Shown here: positions 6,289-7,320 of the stretch, in pieces | Layout of the letters: each line of letters begins with the position of its first letter | Position numbering within the stretch: the stretch's first letter is position 1 | From: UM-FILTER-49-7 sp964599895 | Lineage (GTDB): Bacteria; Acidobacteriota; Holophagae; Thermotomaculales; Thermotomaculaceae | NCBI GenBank assembly: GCA_964599895.1 | Contig: CAZRHT010000085.1 | Location: 1-7,320 of the forward strand | Length of the DNA: 7,320 bases | Direction: 5' to 3' | Position numbers and translations under genes: made by a program | The notes under the pieces: generated by a model | What the model saw: the letters and a program-made list of their open reading frames with translations, nothing else | Database searches by the model: none | What the model was told of the DNA's origin: nothing

Positions 6289-6727
6289 CCGTGAACTGAA
6301 AGAAATGGAATATGAGTTAACCCAGGAACTACCCAAAGAAATCCAGCGGGCGGCCGCCATGGGTGATTTGTCTGAGAATGCGGAGTATGAAGCTGCATTG
6401 TCGAAACAACAAATGCTTCAGTCAAAACTTCTGAAGTTGAAGAAGCGTCGGGTGGAACTTTCCCAGATTGATTTTTCCCGTCTCCCGAAGGATCGTGTTG
6501 GATACGGCAGCAGGGTACTTCTTTTTGATCTTGATGAGGACAAGGAGATTTCCTATAAGCTGGTAATGGGAGAGGAAACAAACTGTGACAACTGCATCTC
6601 CATCAGTTCACCCATCGGAAAGGCGTTGCTGGGTAAACGGGAAGGGGACGAGGTGGAAATTAATATCCCGTCTGGCACCAAGAACTTCGAAATCCTTGAA
6701 CTCCATACCCTTTTTGAAAGCGAATAG
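6260..6727 (+). CDS. greA: GreA-family transcription elongation factor
   Basis: 155 residues, close to the usual 155-160. GreA inserts a coiled coil into the secondary channel of RNA polymerase and stimulates cleavage of backtracked RNA. Residues 1-68 form the predicted antiparallel coiled coil with the tip signature MGDLSENAEYEAA (34-46); D36 and E39 match the acidic tip residues that hold the catalytic Mg. Residues 79-155 form the FKBP-like C-terminal domain with GYGSRV (81-86), ISSPIGKALLGKREGDEVEI (115-134) and a closing FEILEL (143-148). Against E. coli GreA the N terminus is about five residues shorter and lacks the usual T..G start motif. Two cysteines, C109 and C112 (NCDNC), are unusual. 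It could be one of several Gre paralogues in this genome, and its place as last gene of an envelope operon hints at a dedicated copy, but that is inference. Confidence 0.9.
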   Translation: MPKELIKKIDRELKEMEYELTQELPKEIQRAAAMGDLSENAEYEAALSKQQMLQSKLLKLKKRRVELSQIDFSRLPKDRVGYGSRVLLFDLDEDKEISYKLVMGEETNCDNCISISSPIGKALLGKREGDEVEINIPSGTKNFEILELHTLFESE

Positions 6728-6744
6728 TGGGGGGTTCGCCGCAT

Positions 6745-6765
6745 GTGACGGGTGAAGAGTGATGA
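6745..6765 (+). repeat. Three phased GTGA heptamers with a flanking palindrome
   Basis: GTGACGG (6745), GTGAAGA (6752) and GTGATGA (6759) follow one another with no gap, sharing GTGA in exact 7-base phase. The third copy also forms a palindrome with what follows: AGTGAT (6758-6763) and ATCACT (6766-6771) around two bases. No T tract follows, so it is not an intrinsic terminator. Confidence 0.6.
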
Positions 6766-6804
6766 ATCACTGCAGTAACCTGATTGAATCCTCAAACTTA
6801 TTTG

Positions 6805-6811
6805 AAGGAGG
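6805..6811 (+). promoter_or_regulatory. Strong ribosome binding site of the small membrane gene
   Basis: AAGGAGG is a near-perfect Shine-Dalgarno sequence, 6 bases before the ATG at 6818. It is the strongest site in the window and is the main reason to accept the short gene that follows as real. Confidence 0.88.
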
Positions 6812-6817
6812 AATTAA

Positions 6818-7147
6818 ATGCCTGCATGGGTGATTGTGCTTGGCGCATTATTACTTCCTTTTGTTTGTCTTACGTTGGCTTTGGGTCTCGGACAAACCCT
6901 TGAATTGTCCCGCCGTCATCCAACAGCCCCGGCGGTGGTCTCAATTTTCCTCGGCTTTTTGTACATGGTGCCCCCAATGTTTGAATGGTTCTCTTTTTCA
7001 AACAAAAATGCACGTGTCTGGGCGATTCTTATCGGAATTGCGTGGATCCTGATCGGTTGCGTTCAGTTTTTTCAGGCCCTCCATCAGCAGCGAACAAAAA
7101 CCACCTCTACTTTATCCCAAAGCAGTAGCGAAAAGGATCACCGATAA
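6818..7147 (+). CDS. Small three-helix membrane protein, function unknown
   Basis: 109 residues; I do not recognise a family. Three hydrophobic segments are visible, about residues 4-26, 38-58 and 66-86. Between the first two is a short basic, polar loop (SRRHPT, 31-36), and after the third is a polar, Ser/Thr/Gln-rich tail (87-109). The first helix has no signal-peptide cleavage site, so it is probably an inner-membrane protein. Pro-Pro at 52-53 and the aromatic run MFEWFSF (54-60) sit at the end of helix two. There are single cysteines at 17 and 81. The very strong ribosome binding site and clean membrane topology argue that it is a true gene. It lies 90 bases after greA, outside the tight operon, between two repeat-bearing spacers. 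Position alone does not tell its job. Confidence 0.8.
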   Translation: MPAWVIVLGALLLPFVCLTLALGLGQTLELSRRHPTAPAVVSIFLGFLYMVPPMFEWFSFSNKNARVWAILIGIAWILIGCVQFFQALHQQRTKTTSTLSQSSSEKDHR

Positions 7148-7191
7148 CACTGCTGTAGACAGCCGCCGTGGCTGGTAAGCACCTTCGGTGC

Positions 7192-7219
7192 GTGGATAGT
7201 GGATTGTGAATGGTGGATG
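7192..7219 (+). repeat. Four tandem heptamers, consensus GTGGATN
   Basis: GTGGATA (7192), GTGGATT (7199), GTGAATG (7206) and GTGGATG (7213) are four contiguous 7-base units differing mainly at the last base. The GTG start recalls the GTGA units in the spacer at 6745-6765. Confidence 0.8.
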
Positions 7220-7226
7220 GATCTTT

Positions 7227-7267
7227 CAGAACACAGAACACTTGCGCCGGAGGCGAACAGAACACTT
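7227..7267 (+). repeat. CAGAACA repeats within an 11-base direct repeat
   Basis: CAGAACA occurs at 7227, directly again at 7234, and at 7258. Two of the copies lie in an exact 11-base direct repeat, ACAGAACACTT, at 7233-7243 and 7257-7267. Between them is a small perfect stem, CGCC (7245-7248) with GGCG (7252-7255). The first two copies keep the same 7-base phase as the heptamer array ending at 7219, with one unrelated 7-base unit (7220-7226) between. Confidence 0.65.
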
Positions 7268-7295
7268 CCCCTTCTACTCAACCTTATCCCTCTAC

Positions 7296-7320
7296 CATTG
7301 CGCCCTTTGCGTGCTTTGCG
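7296..7320 (+). repeat. Nine-base-period TTGCG array, cut by the window edge
   Basis: TTGCG recurs at 7298, 7307 and 7316, exactly nine bases apart; the units read CATTGCGCC, CTTTGCGTG and CTTTGCG, the last cut by the end of the window. Similar CTTTGCG-type short repeats occur in intergenic DNA of various bacterial genomes (from memory, not checked). It probably continues past 7320. Confidence 0.6.

Larger units (their letters stand above)
6728..6817 (+). other. Spacer between the operon and the small membrane gene
   Basis: This 90-base gap ends the run of tightly packed genes. It holds the heptamer array at 6745-6765 and the ribosome binding site of the next gene. I see no intrinsic terminator with a T tract and no convincing promoter, so the small downstream gene may be read through from the operon or have its own weak promoter. 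Confidence 0.5.
7148..7320. other. Repeat-rich intergenic tail
   Basis: No gene is visible in these 173 bases. The stretch holds small hairpins with no T tract (GCTGT/ACAGC at 7152-7163, AGCC/GGCT at 7161-7173, GCACC/GGTGC at 7179-7191), a heptamer array, CAGAACA repeats, and a 9-base-period array at the right edge. The change from ordinary coding sequence to short phased repeats is sharp. One of the hairpins may end transcription of the small membrane gene, but none has the usual form of an intrinsic terminator. Confidence 0.6.

Noticed and set aside
6758..6771. AGTGAT/ATCACT palindrome as terminator of the six-gene operon
   Set aside because: The loop is two bases, the stem is AT-rich and no T tract follows. 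It is better explained by the overlapping heptamers.
7179..7191. GCACC/GGTGC hairpin as terminator of the small membrane gene
   Set aside because: The stem is only five bases and is followed by G/A-rich heptamers rather than a T tract.
7192..7320. CRISPR array
   Set aside because: The repeats are 7-11 bases, mostly directly tandem, without 25-40 base repeats or regular unique spacers, and there is no cas gene.

Overview
The window looks like chromosomal DNA of a diderm, LPS-making bacterium that makes menaquinone by the futalosine (Mqn) route. The basis is a near-textbook aminofutalosine synthase (MqnE) beside a UbiA-type prenyltransferase and a UbiX-type flavin prenyltransferase, followed by the Kdo transferase WaaA and the lipid A 4'-kinase LpxK. 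I cannot name the phylum from the sequence alone. No rRNA, tRNA, transposase, phage gene or CRISPR array is visible.

Layout. (1) 1-165: no gene, but a clear intrinsic terminator for the minus strand at 103-130. (2) 166-1119, minus: an exported protein made of two nearly identical PDZ units plus a Lys/Met/Glu-rich tail. (3) 1120-1481: a 362-base divergent intergenic region with several small inverted repeats and an exact 13-base direct repeat. (4) 1482-6727, plus: six tightly packed genes, ubiX, ubiA (mqnP type), mqnE, waaA, lpxK and a greA-like gene. Junctions run from a 29-base overlap to a 10-base gap, so they are very probably one operon. (5) 6728-6817: a 90-base spacer with three phased heptamers. 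(6) 6818-7147, plus: a small three-helix membrane protein I do not recognise. (7) 7148-7320: a repeat-rich intergenic tail with a heptamer array, 11-base direct repeats and a 9-base-period TTGCG array that runs off the window.

How the genes work together. UbiX, UbiA and MqnE belong to quinone synthesis: MqnE makes aminofutalosine early, the UbiA enzyme prenylates the naphthoate late, and UbiX supplies prenylated FMN to a UbiD-type decarboxylase that is not in this window. LpxK and WaaA catalyse consecutive steps of lipid A-Kdo synthesis: 4'-phosphorylation to lipid IVA, then Kdo addition. The GreA-like factor rescues backtracked RNA polymerase. The operon therefore joins respiratory quinone supply, outer-membrane assembly and a transcription factor.

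I found no convincing new defence or mobile system. The least explained features are the phased 7-base repeats on both sides of the small membrane protein, the recent internal duplication in the PDZ protein, and the direct and inverted repeats in the divergent intergenic region.
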